DNA from: Betaproteobacteria bacterium
GTDB lineage: Bacteria > Pseudomonadota > Gammaproteobacteria > Burkholderiales > Rhodocyclaceae
DNA: 64,000 nt
Direction of reading: 5' to 3'
NCBI GenBank assembly: GCA_016720065.1
Contig: JADJXY010000002.1
Span: 2,369,001-2,433,000 of the forward strand
Every line of letters begins with the position of its first letter. Position 1 is the stretch's first letter. Under the pieces are notes generated by a model that saw only the letters and a program-made list of their open reading frames with translations, was not told the origin of the DNA and searched no databases. Positions 51,613-61,247 of the stretch are shown one piece after another. The position numbers and the translations under genes were made by a program.

Positions 51613-53034
51613 TCAATGCACCGTACACACCATGCACGGATCGAAGGAGCGCACCACATGCTGTACGGTGGGCGGGGCGCCCTCTCCGGCGGGCAGGCCG
51701 ACCAGGGCCTGTTCGAGGGGGCCGGGCTGCTCCTGCTGGTCGCGGGGGGAAAAATTCCAGGTGGTGGGGGCGACGATCTGGTAGCGCTCGATGCGGCCGC
51801 GACGCACGCTGATCCAGTGCCCCAGGGTGCCCCGGGCGGCTTCCACCAGACCGGCGCCGACGGCGTCGTCGGGCAGATCGGCGTGGGTGCAGAAGGGCTC
51901 GCCGGGCCGCAGGGCCTGCACCCAGGTTTCCATGGCAGGGAGCACGGTGGCGAGTTCGACCATGCGGGCCACGACGCGGGCCGTGACGCTGCCGCCCGTG
52001 CCGCGCACCATGTCCCGCAAGAGAGGATGACCGGCGACGGTTTGCCGGGCCAGGGCGCCGACTTCCGCCGGACTGCCATCGTAGCGGGGCGCCTTGCACC
52101 AGGTGTAGCCGGAGGGCTTGTCCGCCGCCACCAGGGTCTCGCCGCGCGCCGGGGGCAGCGGCGGGCCATCGGCGAGCCAGGCGTGGTGGGCATCTTCCGT
52201 GATCGCGGCGGGATCGAGCGACGCGCCCTCCCCTTGCGGCGACCAGACACCGGCCGGGAAGAGACCGTAGGCGCCGCTGGAAAGGTAGGGGTGGCCGGCC
52301 CGGCCCAGCCGGTCCAGACCCAGGTCAGCGGCGGCGGCGAGAAAGGCCGGAAAGTCGCCCGGCCGCCCAGCGGCCCAGGCGCTCAGGGCATCGCGGCCGT
52401 CCAGGGCGGCGACGGCTGGCAGGGAATCCCCCAGAAGCCGGGTCTCAAGGAACGTGCGGAATTCCCGCAGCAGGGCCAGGATGCGAATGCGCTCGGCGGC
52501 GGTTATGGCGCGGGTGCTGCCGCCGGGTTGCAGGGCCAGGGTATGGGGCCACTTGCCGGCGAGGAAGCCCATGAGCTTCAAAAAATTGGCCCGGGCCGGA
52601 AGAACTTCCGCGGCCGCGCTGCCCTTCACCGCCATGAACCGGCTGGCCAGGGCGGCGTACCAGGGCCGCCCGGCGTAGGCGGGGCGGGCAAAGTCGGGCA
52701 TGAAAAAAAGGTAGAAATGGCTGAGGTGGTCAGCCAGATTTTCCGTCGCCTGGATGAGGTGGCGGGCCAGGACGCCGTTGGGCGCCGGCACGAGGCCCGC
52801 CGCCTCGGCCAGGGCCGACGCGGCGGCGGCCGACTGGGCGACGGAACAGATGCCGCAGATGCGCGGCACGATCACCAGGGCGTCGGCCGGAGCCCGCCCG
52901 ACGAGCAATTGTTCGAAGCCGCGGAAGAGGGGCGAATTGACGCGAGCCTCGACCACCTGGCCGGAGGCGTCCAGGTCGAGGCTGAGTTCCAGGTCGCCCT
53001 CCACCCGGTTGAAGGGACCGACGCTTATGCGCAT
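51613..53034 (-). CDS. hupV: Regulatory (H2-sensing) [NiFe]-hydrogenase large subunit HupV/HoxC
   Basis: A 473-residue large subunit. Ni ligands are in RICGICSVAQSA near residue 58 and the C-terminal DPCMVCTVH. The protein ends exactly at that His, without a tail for an endopeptidase, which is diagnostic of sensor hydrogenases (HupV/HoxC) that do not need HybD. The N-terminal VGPFNRVEGDLELSL is typical. Together with HupU it reports H2 to a kinase. The ATG at 53034 is chosen; longer frames upstream lie within hupU. Confidence 0.94.
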   Translation of the reverse strand: MRISVGPFNRVEGDLELSLDLDASGQVVEARVNSPLFRGFEQLLVGRAPADALVIVPRICGICSVAQSAAAASALAEAAGLVPAPNGVLARHLIQATENLADHLSHFYLFFMPDFARPAYAGRPWYAALASRFMAVKGSAAAEVLPARANFLKLMGFLAGKWPHTLALQPGGSTRAITAAERIRILALLREFRTFLETRLLGDSLPAVAALDGRDALSAWAAGRPGDFPAFLAAAADLGLDRLGRAGHPYLSSGAYGLFPAGVWSPQGEGASLDPAAITEDAHHAWLADGPPLPPARGETLVAADKPSGYTWCKAPRYDGSPAEVGALARQTVAGHPLLRDMVRGTGGSVTARVVARMVELATVLPAMETWVQALRPGEPFCTHADLPDDAVGAGLVEAARGTLGHWISVRRGRIERYQIVAPTTWNFSPRDQQEQPGPLEQALVGLPAGEGAPPTVQHVVRSFDPCMVCTVH

Positions 53035-53062
53035 GACCGCCCCCGCCCCCCCTGCCCCGCCA

Positions 53063-54064
53063 CTATTTGAGCCCCGTCTTGCGGATCGGGGGGCGCACCA
53101 CGGCGTGATCCTCCACGGCGTTCTCCCGCACGCGGCGGGGCGTGGCCGACTTGGACAGCGCCGCCAGGGCCACGAACCAGGCCTTGGGCATGTCGGTGGG
53201 CAGGCCGATGGGGATGCCGGCCACCTTGGGGGTTTCCTGGAAGGGGTGTCCCGGCGCCTCGAAGCCCGGCTCGGTGCAGGAGATGCAGGCGTAACCGCCC
53301 CGCAGGCAGGAACCGTTGCCGTTCCAGGCCCGGAGATTGCAGTCGGCATGGGCCTGGGTGCCCTTGCAGCCCAGGTTTTCCATCAGGCAGCCCAGGTCGG
53401 AGGCCTTCTGGGCGCTGGCCTTGAATTCGTAATACTCGTTGCGCGGGCAGCCGTGATGCACGAGCTGCTCGGCATACAGCAGGGGGCGCTGGAAGTCGTC
53501 CAGGTCCGTCGGCGAGAGCCCTTCCAGGGCGAGTTTTTCCAGGCTGTCCACCACCCATCCGGGATGGACCGGGCAGCCGGCGACATTGACCACCGGCAGG
53601 CCGCTCAGGGAGCGGAAGCCGCTCCCCAGCAGGCCGCCCGCTTCTTCGGCGTCGAATTGCAGCCCGCAGGCTTCGAGGGGATTCCCCGGGGTGCTGGCGG
53701 AAAACCCGCCGTAGGCCGAACAGGATCCGATGGCGAAGACCCAGCGGGCCTGGCGGGCGAGGCGCCCGACCCAGTCGGTGAGGGGGCGGCCGTCGCCGGA
53801 CATGAGGTGGAATTTGCCGCTGCCCGCCGGCCCCCGCAGCAGGGCGCCCTCGACGCACAGGATGTCGAAGGGACGCGCCCCGCTGGCGCAGTCTTCCAGC
53901 AAGGCCAGGGCTTCCGCCCCCGTCTGTTCGGAAAATGCCGGGTGCCAGAGAAATTCGATGCCCGCCTCGCGCAGTTCGGTAAACAGGGGGCGCGGGTCGG
54001 CGCCCAGGAGCGACTGGGTGCAGCCGCCACAACCGCCGCTCTGGAGCCACAACACCTTGAGCAT
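53063..54064 (-). CDS. hupU: Regulatory [NiFe]-hydrogenase small subunit HupU/HoxB
   Basis: A 333-residue small subunit without a Tat signal, as expected of a cytoplasmic H2 sensor. The proximal-cluster cysteines are in QSGGCGGCTQSLLG near residue 10, followed by IGSCSAYGGFS, GCPVHPGW and ..CISCTEPGFE... It starts at ATG 54064, with a GTG one codon earlier. It precedes hupV by 28 nt. Confidence 0.94.
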   Translation of the reverse strand: MLKVLWLQSGGCGGCTQSLLGADPRPLFTELREAGIEFLWHPAFSEQTGAEALALLEDCASGARPFDILCVEGALLRGPAGSGKFHLMSGDGRPLTDWVGRLARQARWVFAIGSCSAYGGFSASTPGNPLEACGLQFDAEEAGGLLGSGFRSLSGLPVVNVAGCPVHPGWVVDSLEKLALEGLSPTDLDDFQRPLLYAEQLVHHGCPRNEYYEFKASAQKASDLGCLMENLGCKGTQAHADCNLRAWNGNGSCLRGGYACISCTEPGFEAPGHPFQETPKVAGIPIGLPTDMPKAWFVALAALSKSATPRRVRENAVEDHAVVRPPIRKTGLK

Positions 54065-54068
54065 CACG

Positions 54069-54145
54069 CCTCCCGCTGCGCCGCCCCGAGGGGGGCCGAG
54101 AGCGCCCCGGGGGGCGGCGAACGAAGGGGGTGGGCCGCGGGTGTC
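54069..54145. repeat. Palindromic intergenic repeat in the hoxA-hupU spacer
   Basis: GCGCCGCCCCGAGGGGGGCC, then GCCCCGGGGGGCGGCGAACG, then GGGGGTGGG. It belongs to the same family as 30866-31000 and 43745-43815, and again lies in an operon spacer between a stop and the next start. Confidence 0.6.
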
Positions 54146-54146
54146 A

Positions 54147-55609
<1,463 letters not shown>

Positions 55610-55613
<4 letters not shown>

Positions 55614-57310
55614 GGCGGAGTCTCCCATCCCAGGTCACGGTGGCGGGCGAGGTGTCGCGGGGTCCAGGAATGGGGCGACTTCCTGACGAAATGATAGCGC
55701 GCCACGTGGTACGAGGGGTCGAAGCCATAGAAATTGCGCCGCATTTCCCGCAATTCCTCGGCGCGATAGGCCGAAAGCGGCTTGGCTGCCTCGTCCCGGG
55801 CGCGTCTCTCCGCTTTGTCAGCCAGGCGCAGGGCAAAATCGGCGGCCGCCGCAAGTTCCACCGCACGGCGGGCCACGTCCACCCGGAAGGCCACCGCGGG
55901 CCCTGGCAGACAGGCGTCGTAGAAGCCCAGGGATACGGCCTCGCGGGCGGTCATGGGCAGACGGTGCTGCATGATGGCCCGGGCTCCCGCCTCGCCCACC
56001 CGGGGGGGCAGCAGATAGGTCCACAGTTCGGAGCCGTAGAGGTTGCCCATGTTCTTGTAATGGGGATTGAGCATCACCCCTTCCCGCACCCAGACCTGGT
56101 CGGCGGCGCGGGCCAGGAAACACCCGCCCGCCCCCGCGTTGCCCCGCAGCGCCGCGATGGTCAGGTGGCTGGCACAGCCGAGGATGGCCTCGGCCAGATC
56201 GTCCATGGCGTTGATATTGGCCCAGGACTCGTCGGCCGGACTTTCCGCCGCCTCGATCAGGTTGAGGTGGATGCCGTTGGACCAGAAATCCTCGCCCCCC
56301 AGGAGGACGATGACCCGGGTCGGCCGCCCCGCCGCCCAGCGCAAGGCCTCGCCCAGGCGCCGGCACTGTGCCGTTCCCATGGCGCCGTTGTGGAATTCGA
56401 AACTGAGGAAACCCACGGCGTCGGCCTCCTCGTAGGCGATGTCCTGCCAGGTGCGCGCGGGGTGCTTCCACCAACCCTCCAGGGGCACTTCGGGCAGCGC
56501 GCCGGATTCCGCAAAGGCGACGGTGGTGGGCAGCTTGCAGGCCTCGTCCCCCTCCCGCCGCACCTGGCCGATCCATACCGCCCCATCGGCGGTGGCGCGG
56601 CAGACGGCCCCCTCCCGCCGGGCCAGCAGCGTTCCCGCCACCCCGTGCAGTTCGGCTTCCGGCCAGGCATCGTAGAGGCGGCAGGGGTGCCCGAAGAGCG
56701 TGTCGAGGACGCCGGGGAAGCCGTCAGCGGCACCGATCCGCGCCAGCACCTCGGCCGTGCTCGCCACCTGCCAGTCGATGCGTCGCTCCGCCTGCCGCAT
56801 CAAGGGACGCAGCCGCCCCCGAGCCTGCGGCCCGGGACGCTGCGGGTCGAAATCCCCGACCGCAAGCCGCTCCACCGCCAGCAGCACGGCAGCGACCGCG
56901 GCCTCGGTGACTTCGTGGCGATAGACCGAAGACTTGCGCGCCCGCCGCAGCGGAAATTCGGCACTGGACCAGACCGGACCGGCATCCATTTCCGCCTCCG
57001 CCTGGAGCACGGTCACCCCCCAGCGCGTCTCCCCCTCCTGGATGGCCCAGTCCAGGGCCGAAGGGCCGCGATCGCCGACGATGCCCGGATGGACCACCAG
57101 ACAGGGCACCGCCCGCCAGACCGATGCCGGGATGGCCCGCTTGAGGAAGGGCGCGACGATGAGATGGGGACGGAAGAGGGCCAGCGCTTCTTCGCTCACC
57201 GAGTCGGCGATGTCCAATTCCACGCTGAGGGCGTGGCCCCGGGCCGCCAGCTCGCAGTGGATGCGCTGGGCAAGGCTGTTGTAGGCGTGGGTGAGGATGA
57301 GAATTCGCAT
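55610..57310 (-). CDS. hypX: HypX/HoxX hydrogenase maturation protein
   Basis: A 566-residue two-domain enzyme. The N-terminal half (1-260) resembles formyl-tetrahydrofolate-dependent formyltransferases (..HPGIVGDRGPSALDWAI..), and the C-terminal half (275-560) resembles enoyl-CoA hydratase/isomerase (..SFEFHNGAMGTAQCRRL.., ..LRGNAGAGGCFLARAAD..). HypX makes the CO ligand of the [NiFe] site from formyl-THF under oxygen, so its presence suggests H2 oxidation in air. It heads the hypX-hoxA-hupU-hupV transcript behind a sigma-54-like site. Confidence 0.94.
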
Positions 57311-57371
57311 ACCGAGCGGGTTTTTTCAAGTCATGCTGAAAAAATGTTGCCGCACTGCACAAGGGATTGCG

Positions 57372-57386
57372 GCAAGAAACTTTCCA
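57372..57386 (-). promoter_or_regulatory. Sigma-54-like promoter in front of hypX
   Basis: On the minus strand TGGAAAGTTTCTTGC has GG and GC exactly 10 nt apart and matches TGGCACG-N4-TTGC except for two Cs of the -24 box. The start point would be about 50 nt before the hypX ATG. An inverted repeat TTGCCGC..GCGGCAA (57347-57353 and 57369-57375) overlaps the -12 side. Weaker than the hupS promoter. Confidence 0.5.
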
Positions 57387-57482
57387 TGGCGCATAAATCT
57401 ATTACCTTCGCCTTATTTTTCAGTTGCTTAGCTTTGGATAAGATGGATTCAGTCACGCAATAAAAACCAGGGAGAAACAGCC

Positions 57483-57692
57483 ATGACCGCCAAACCTGTT
57501 GCGGGGTCCAGCCCCAAAGGCAGCCGAAAACCGGGGCGCCGCCCCGCCGAATACATCGCCGCCGTCCGCTACCACGACGGCACCCGCGACCTGGTCCGGG
57601 TGCGCAACGCCGACGACATGGCCGACGCCCGCGCCATGGTCCTCGACGAACTCGACGGCGTGCGGGCCGTGGTCATCGCCGCCCGGCATTAG
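57483..57692 (+). CDS. Small basic protein of unknown function
   Basis: A 69-residue protein with AGGGAGAAA as ribosome site. A basic, flexible N-terminus (..KGSRKPGRRPAEY..) precedes a compact predicted alpha/beta part (..YIAAVRYHDGTRDLVRVRNADDMADARAMVLDEL..). No known family. It is alone on the plus strand between hypE and the divergent hypX, with a shared AT-rich control region (57311-57482). It may be a hydrogenase-linked regulator by position only. Confidence 0.7.
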   Translation: MTAKPVAGSSPKGSRKPGRRPAEYIAAVRYHDGTRDLVRVRNADDMADARAMVLDELDGVRAVVIAARH

Positions 57693-57711
57693 CGCCCGCT
57701 TCCTCACGGTT

Positions 57712-58770
57712 TCAGCAAATCCGCGGCAGTTGTTCGCCGCTCAGCCAGTCCACGATGCGCCGGCCGCCAAAGGCGGTGGTCATCTGGACGAAGTGATGGG
57801 CATCCTCCCGCACCTCGCCGATGATGGCGGCGTCGACGCCCAGGGGATGGGCCTTGAGGGCGGCCAGCAGCTTTTCGGCATCGCTTCCCGCGCACAGGGC
57901 GACCAGTTTGCCCTCGTTGGCCACGTAGAGCGGGTCCAGGCCCAGGAACTCGCAGGCCGCCGCCACCGCCGGCTTCACCGCAAGCGCCTTCTCTTGCAGC
58001 ATCATGCCCACGCCGGATTGCTTGGCGATCTCGTTCAGCGTCGTACCCAGGCCGCCCCGGGTGGGGTCGCGCAGCACGTGGATGTCGGCGCCGCTGGCCA
58101 GAGCGGCTTCGATCAGGCCATGCAGCGCCGCCGTGTCGGAAACGATGGGCGAGTCGAAGCCCAGGCTCTCCCGCTGCGCCATGATGGCCATGCCGTGGTC
58201 GCCCAGGGTGCCGGACAGCAGGATGGCGTCGCCGACCCGGGCCTTGCGCCCGGAAAGCTCCCGACCGGGAGGCACCTCGCCGACGCCGGTGGTGGTGATG
58301 AAGACGCCGTCGCCCTTGCCCCGCTCCACCACCTTGGTGTCGCCGGTGACGATGGGCACTCCTGCCTCCCGGGCAGCCTCCGCCATGCTCTGCACGACGC
58401 GGGCGAGATCGGCCAAGGGAAAGCCCTCCTCCAGAATGAAGGCGGCGGAGAGCCACAAGGGCTGGGCCCCCATCACCGCCACGTCGTTCAAGGTGCCGTG
58501 GACGGACAGGCAGCCGATATCGCCGCCGGGAAAGAACAGGGGCGACACCACGTGGCTGTCGGTGGCCATCACCAGCCGGCCTTCGCCGGGATGGGGCAGC
58601 ACGGCGCCGTCGTCCCCCTGGGCCAGCCATTCGTTGCCCAGCGCCCGGGCGAACAGTTCCTCGATCAACTGGGCCATGGCCCGGCCGCCGGAACCGTGGG
58701 CCATGTCCACCTGCCCGTGCTTGATGTCCAGGGGCCGCACGTAACCGGCCCGCACCTTGCCTTCGCTCAC
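57712..58770 (-). CDS. hypE: Carbamoyl-dehydration protein HypE
   Basis: A 352-residue PurM-like ATPase that turns the thiocarboxamide on its C-terminal cysteine into thiocyanate, giving the CN ligands of the [NiFe] site. The C-terminus PRIC is visible. The N-terminal ..HGSGGRAMAQLIEELF.. and ..GDTKVVERGKGDGVFI.. are family features. HypE resembles SelD; the PRIC end and hyp context decide for HypE. The GTG start overlaps the previous stop (GTGA). Confidence 0.97.
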   Translation of the reverse strand: MSEGKVRAGYVRPLDIKHGQVDMAHGSGGRAMAQLIEELFARALGNEWLAQGDDGAVLPHPGEGRLVMATDSHVVSPLFFPGGDIGCLSVHGTLNDVAVMGAQPLWLSAAFILEEGFPLADLARVVQSMAEAAREAGVPIVTGDTKVVERGKGDGVFITTTGVGEVPPGRELSGRKARVGDAILLSGTLGDHGMAIMAQRESLGFDSPIVSDTAALHGLIEAALASGADIHVLRDPTRGGLGTTLNEIAKQSGVGMMLQEKALAVKPAVAAACEFLGLDPLYVANEGKLVALCAGSDAEKLLAALKAHPLGVDAAIIGEVREDAHHFVQMTTAFGGRRIVDWLSGEQLPRIC

Positions 58771-59318
58771 AGGGTCTCCTGTTTGTCGTTTTGATGGCGC
58801 CGCCAGAGCCAGACCACGGCGCCGACCATCAGCGCGTACCCCAGCCAGCGGGTGATGCCGGCGATTTTCACGTCCTTCGCCAACACCCCCCAGCGCAGGA
58901 AGATTTCCGTCCAGTCGTGCTCACCGCCGCCCACCAGGGGCAGTTCCTGGGCGCGGGCATCGGCCATGTAGCGGGCCACGTTGAGGAGATTCTCCCCCAG
59001 CCAGACGACCGCCATGGCCAGCCCCGCCGGTTCGCCGCGGCGGGCGAAGTGAATGGCCACTACCGCCGGGAAGGCCAATTGGAAAATGGTCCCGCCATAG
59101 ACCATGAGGCGGTCGCTGAAAGCGCCGATGATGGGGTGCCCCGCCTCGTGGAAGGCCAGGTTGGCCGAATCGAGCAGGGGAATCCAGCCGTCGCGGGAGG
59201 TGGCGTGGACGCCCAGCAGCAGGGCGCAGACCAGGGCCACAGCCACCAGGGCGGCGCCGCTCACCGGCTTCCAGGCGGCGGTGGCTTCTTCGGCGGTGAT
59301 GATGGGCTCCGGCCTCAA
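58767..59318 (-). CDS. Membrane protein with HEAGH motif between hypD and hypE
   Basis: A 183-residue integral membrane protein, coupled to both neighbours by 4-nt overlaps (TTGA with hypD, GTGA with hypE). About four hydrophobic segments are at 20-38, 72-92, 98-116 and 158-172. The motif HEAGH (57-61) is the HExxH form of zinc metallopeptidases. GGEHDW (131-136) and GENLLNVARYMADARAQELPL (108-128) are other probable conserved parts. I recall similar uncharacterised proteins elsewhere with the HEAGH..HDW pattern, so the family is probably wider than hydrogenases. The rare TTG start is supported only by the overlap. Function unknown. Confidence 0.78.
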   Translation of the reverse strand: MRPEPIITAEEATAAWKPVSGAALVAVALVCALLLGVHATSRDGWIPLLDSANLAFHEAGHPIIGAFSDRLMVYGGTIFQLAFPAVVAIHFARRGEPAGLAMAVVWLGENLLNVARYMADARAQELPLVGGGEHDWTEIFLRWGVLAKDVKIAGITRWLGYALMVGAVVWLWRRHQNDKQETL

Positions 59319-60442
59319 GCGACGTCCTTGTAGCGACCGTAGGTGTAATGGGCAGCACAGGCGCCCTCGGATGACACCATGCATGACCCCACCGGATTCT
59401 CCGGCGTGCACACGGTGCCGAAGATCTTGCAGTCCTGGGGCTTCTTGACCCCGCGCAGGATGGCGCCGCATTCGCAGGCCTTGTGATCGGGCACCGACTG
59501 GTAGCCCAGCGGGAAGCGCTTCTCGGCATCGAAGGCCTCGAATGGTTTGCGGATGCGCAGGGCCGAGTAGGGCACGACATTGAGGCCCCGCCACTCGAAG
59601 GCGCGGCGCAGCTCGAAGACCTCCGCCACCAATTGCTGGGCCTTGAGGTTGCCCTCCCGGGACACGGCGCGGGAGAACTCGTTTTCCACCTCGGCGCGGC
59701 CTTCGTTCACCTGGCGGATGAGCATGCGGATGGCCTGCATGACGTCCAGGGGCTCGAAGCCGGCGATGACCACCGGCTTGCGGTATTCCTCGGCGAAGAA
59801 TTCGTAGGGCCGGCTGCCGATGATGGTGGAGACGTGGGCCGGGCCAACGAAACCGTCCAGGGGAACGGTGCCGTACTGGCGCACCTCCGGCGACTCCAGG
59901 ATGCTGGAGATGGCCGAGGGCGTGAGCACGTGGCAGCAGAGCACGGAAAAATTGGCGAGGCCGAGGGCCTGGGCCTGCTTGATGGCCACCGCCGTTGGCG
60001 GCGTTGTCGTTTCGAAGCCGATGGCGAAGAACACCACCTGCTTTTCCGGGTGCTTCTGGGCCAGGGTCACCGCGTCGGCGCTGGAATAAACCATGCGGAT
60101 GTCGCCACCCCGGGCCTTGGCCTTCAAGAGCGACAGGCTGTCGGAGGCCGGCACCCGCAGGCAGTCGCCGTAGGTGCACAGGGTGACGCCCTGCTCCAGC
60201 GCCAGGCGGATGGCCTGATCGACGCGGCCGATGGGCAGCACGCAGACCGGGCAGCCCGGGCCGTGGATCATGCGCACATTGTCGGGCAGCAGGTCGGAGA
60301 CGCCGTAGCGGGAAATGGCGTGGGTGTGGCCGCCGCAGAATTCCATGAAATGGTAGCGACGCTCCGGCCGCACCTCGGCGCGGATGGCGGCGGCCAGGCC
60401 CTTGGCCACCTCGCCGTCACGGAATTCGTCGATGTATTTCAT
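59315..60442 (-). CDS. hypD: Hydrogenase maturation protein HypD
   Basis: A 375-residue iron-sulfur protein that, with HypC, assembles the Fe(CN)2CO unit. The conserved cysteine motifs are visible: CGGHTHAI near residue 36, GPGCPVCVLP near 65, and the C-terminal [4Fe-4S] set ..CECGAILRGVKKPQDCKIFGTVCTPENPVGSCMVS... The ATG at 60442 shares one nucleotide with the hypC stop (TGATG). Confidence 0.97.
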   Translation of the reverse strand: MKYIDEFRDGEVAKGLAAAIRAEVRPERRYHFMEFCGGHTHAISRYGVSDLLPDNVRMIHGPGCPVCVLPIGRVDQAIRLALEQGVTLCTYGDCLRVPASDSLSLLKAKARGGDIRMVYSSADAVTLAQKHPEKQVVFFAIGFETTTPPTAVAIKQAQALGLANFSVLCCHVLTPSAISSILESPEVRQYGTVPLDGFVGPAHVSTIIGSRPYEFFAEEYRKPVVIAGFEPLDVMQAIRMLIRQVNEGRAEVENEFSRAVSREGNLKAQQLVAEVFELRRAFEWRGLNVVPYSALRIRKPFEAFDAEKRFPLGYQSVPDHKACECGAILRGVKKPQDCKIFGTVCTPENPVGSCMVSSEGACAAHYTYGRYKDVA

Positions 60443-60687
60443 CAGTGGATGACCGGATCGTCGTCGGGCATCACGCCCCCCATTTCGGCGAAGAGGGCCA
60501 GGGTCTTTTCCGCCTCCTCGGGGTCGAGCTTGTTGAGCGCGTAGCCCACATGGACGATGACGTAATCGCCCAGCGCCACGCCATCCACCAGGGCAAGGGA
60601 AATTTCCTTCTTCACCCCGGCCAGGTCCACCACGGCATTGTCGCCGTCGCGCAGTTCGATCACTTGGGCGGGAATCGCCAGACACAT
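60442..60687 (-). CDS. hypC: Hydrogenase maturation chaperone HypC
   Basis: An 81-residue HypC with the essential Cys2 (MCLAIPAQV) and the family's ..LGDYVIVHVGYALNKLD... It is the general copy; a second, operon-specific HypC-like protein is at 28325-28597. Its ATG lies 13 nt after the yoeB stop, so it depends on transcripts through the toxin-antitoxin module or on the module's own promoter. Confidence 0.95.
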   Translation of the reverse strand: MCLAIPAQVIELRDGDNAVVDLAGVKKEISLALVDGVALGDYVIVHVGYALNKLDPEEAEKTLALFAEMGGVMPDDDPVIH

Positions 60688-60700
60688 GGTGCTTGCCCTT

Positions 60701-60958
60701 TCAGTCGTAACGTCCGCGCAACTGGGCGAGGATGATTTCCTCGTCGGCGACCTTGTACACCACCCGATGCTCGTCGTCGATGCGCCGCGACCAGTAGCCG
60801 CTGAAATTGAACTTGAGGGGCTCCGGCTTGCCGATGCCCCGTTCGGCATCTTCTAGCACGGCTCGGATCAAGGCATTGATCCGCCGCAAGCGAGGCCGAT
60901 CCGACTTCTGCCAATGCAAATAATCCTCCCAGGCCTGGGGGTGGAAGGAAATGATCAT
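60701..60958 (-). CDS. yoeB: YoeB-family toxin
   Basis: An 85-residue RelE/YoeB-type mRNA interferase that would cut mRNA in the ribosome. The sequence follows YoeB (..WEDYLHWQKSDRPRLRRINALI.., ..LKFNFSGYWSRRIDDEHRVVYKV..). The C-terminus reads LRGRYD instead of the usual ..RYHY type: the catalytic His near the end appears replaced by Arg, so the toxin may be weakened. Its start overlaps the antitoxin stop by 4 nt. The pair sits inside the hyp operon. Confidence 0.92.
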   Translation of the reverse strand: MIISFHPQAWEDYLHWQKSDRPRLRRINALIRAVLEDAERGIGKPEPLKFNFSGYWSRRIDDEHRVVYKVADEEIILAQLRGRYD

Positions 60959-61212
60959 TCGTCGATCAACTCCCGGCGCACGATATTGCGGCGATTCTCG
61001 ATATCTTCGATGGCGTTCATCAGGCGCATGGCGTTCTTGGGGCTGCGCAGCAGATGGGCCGTTTCCATCAGGGACTCGTACTCCTTGAGGGACATGAGAA
61101 CAGCGGCTTCCGCCTTCTGGCGGGTGATGATGGTGACGTCGTAATCGTTGGCCACCCGGTCGAGTTCGGCGGCCAGATTGTTGCGGGCTTCGGTGTAGGT
61201 GATGGCGCGCAT
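60955..61212 (-). CDS. yefM: YefM-family antitoxin
   Basis: An 85-residue Phd/YefM antitoxin (MRAITYTEARNNLAAELDRVANDY..). A folded DNA-binding N-terminal domain precedes a C-terminal toxin-binding helix (..MNAIEDIENRRNIVRREL). The ATG at 61212 has AGGAG 5 nt upstream. Just before it lie TGTACA and ACATGT palindromes, as in the E. coli yefM operator. The stop overlaps yoeB. Confidence 0.93.
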   Translation of the reverse strand: MRAITYTEARNNLAAELDRVANDYDVTIITRQKAEAAVLMSLKEYESLMETAHLLRSPKNAMRLMNAIEDIENRRNIVRRELIDE

Positions 61213-61221
61213 GCTAGCTCC

Positions 61222-61244
61222 TGTACATAACGTTGGACATGTCC
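61222..61244 (-). promoter_or_regulatory. Putative YefM operator
   Basis: TGTACA (61222-61227) and the palindrome GGACATGTCC (61235-61244) lie between the hypF stop (61248) and the yefM start (61212). The E. coli YefM operator is built on TGTACA-type palindromes, which I state from memory. A promoter here would drive yefM-yoeB and the downstream hypC-hypD-hypE. Confidence 0.6.
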
Positions 61245-61247
61245 AGA

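Noticed and set aside
57712..58770. SelD (selenophosphate synthetase) for the PurM-like protein after hypD
   Set aside because: The C-terminal PRIC and the hyp context identify HypE; the SelD catalytic N-terminal Cys/Sec motif is absent.
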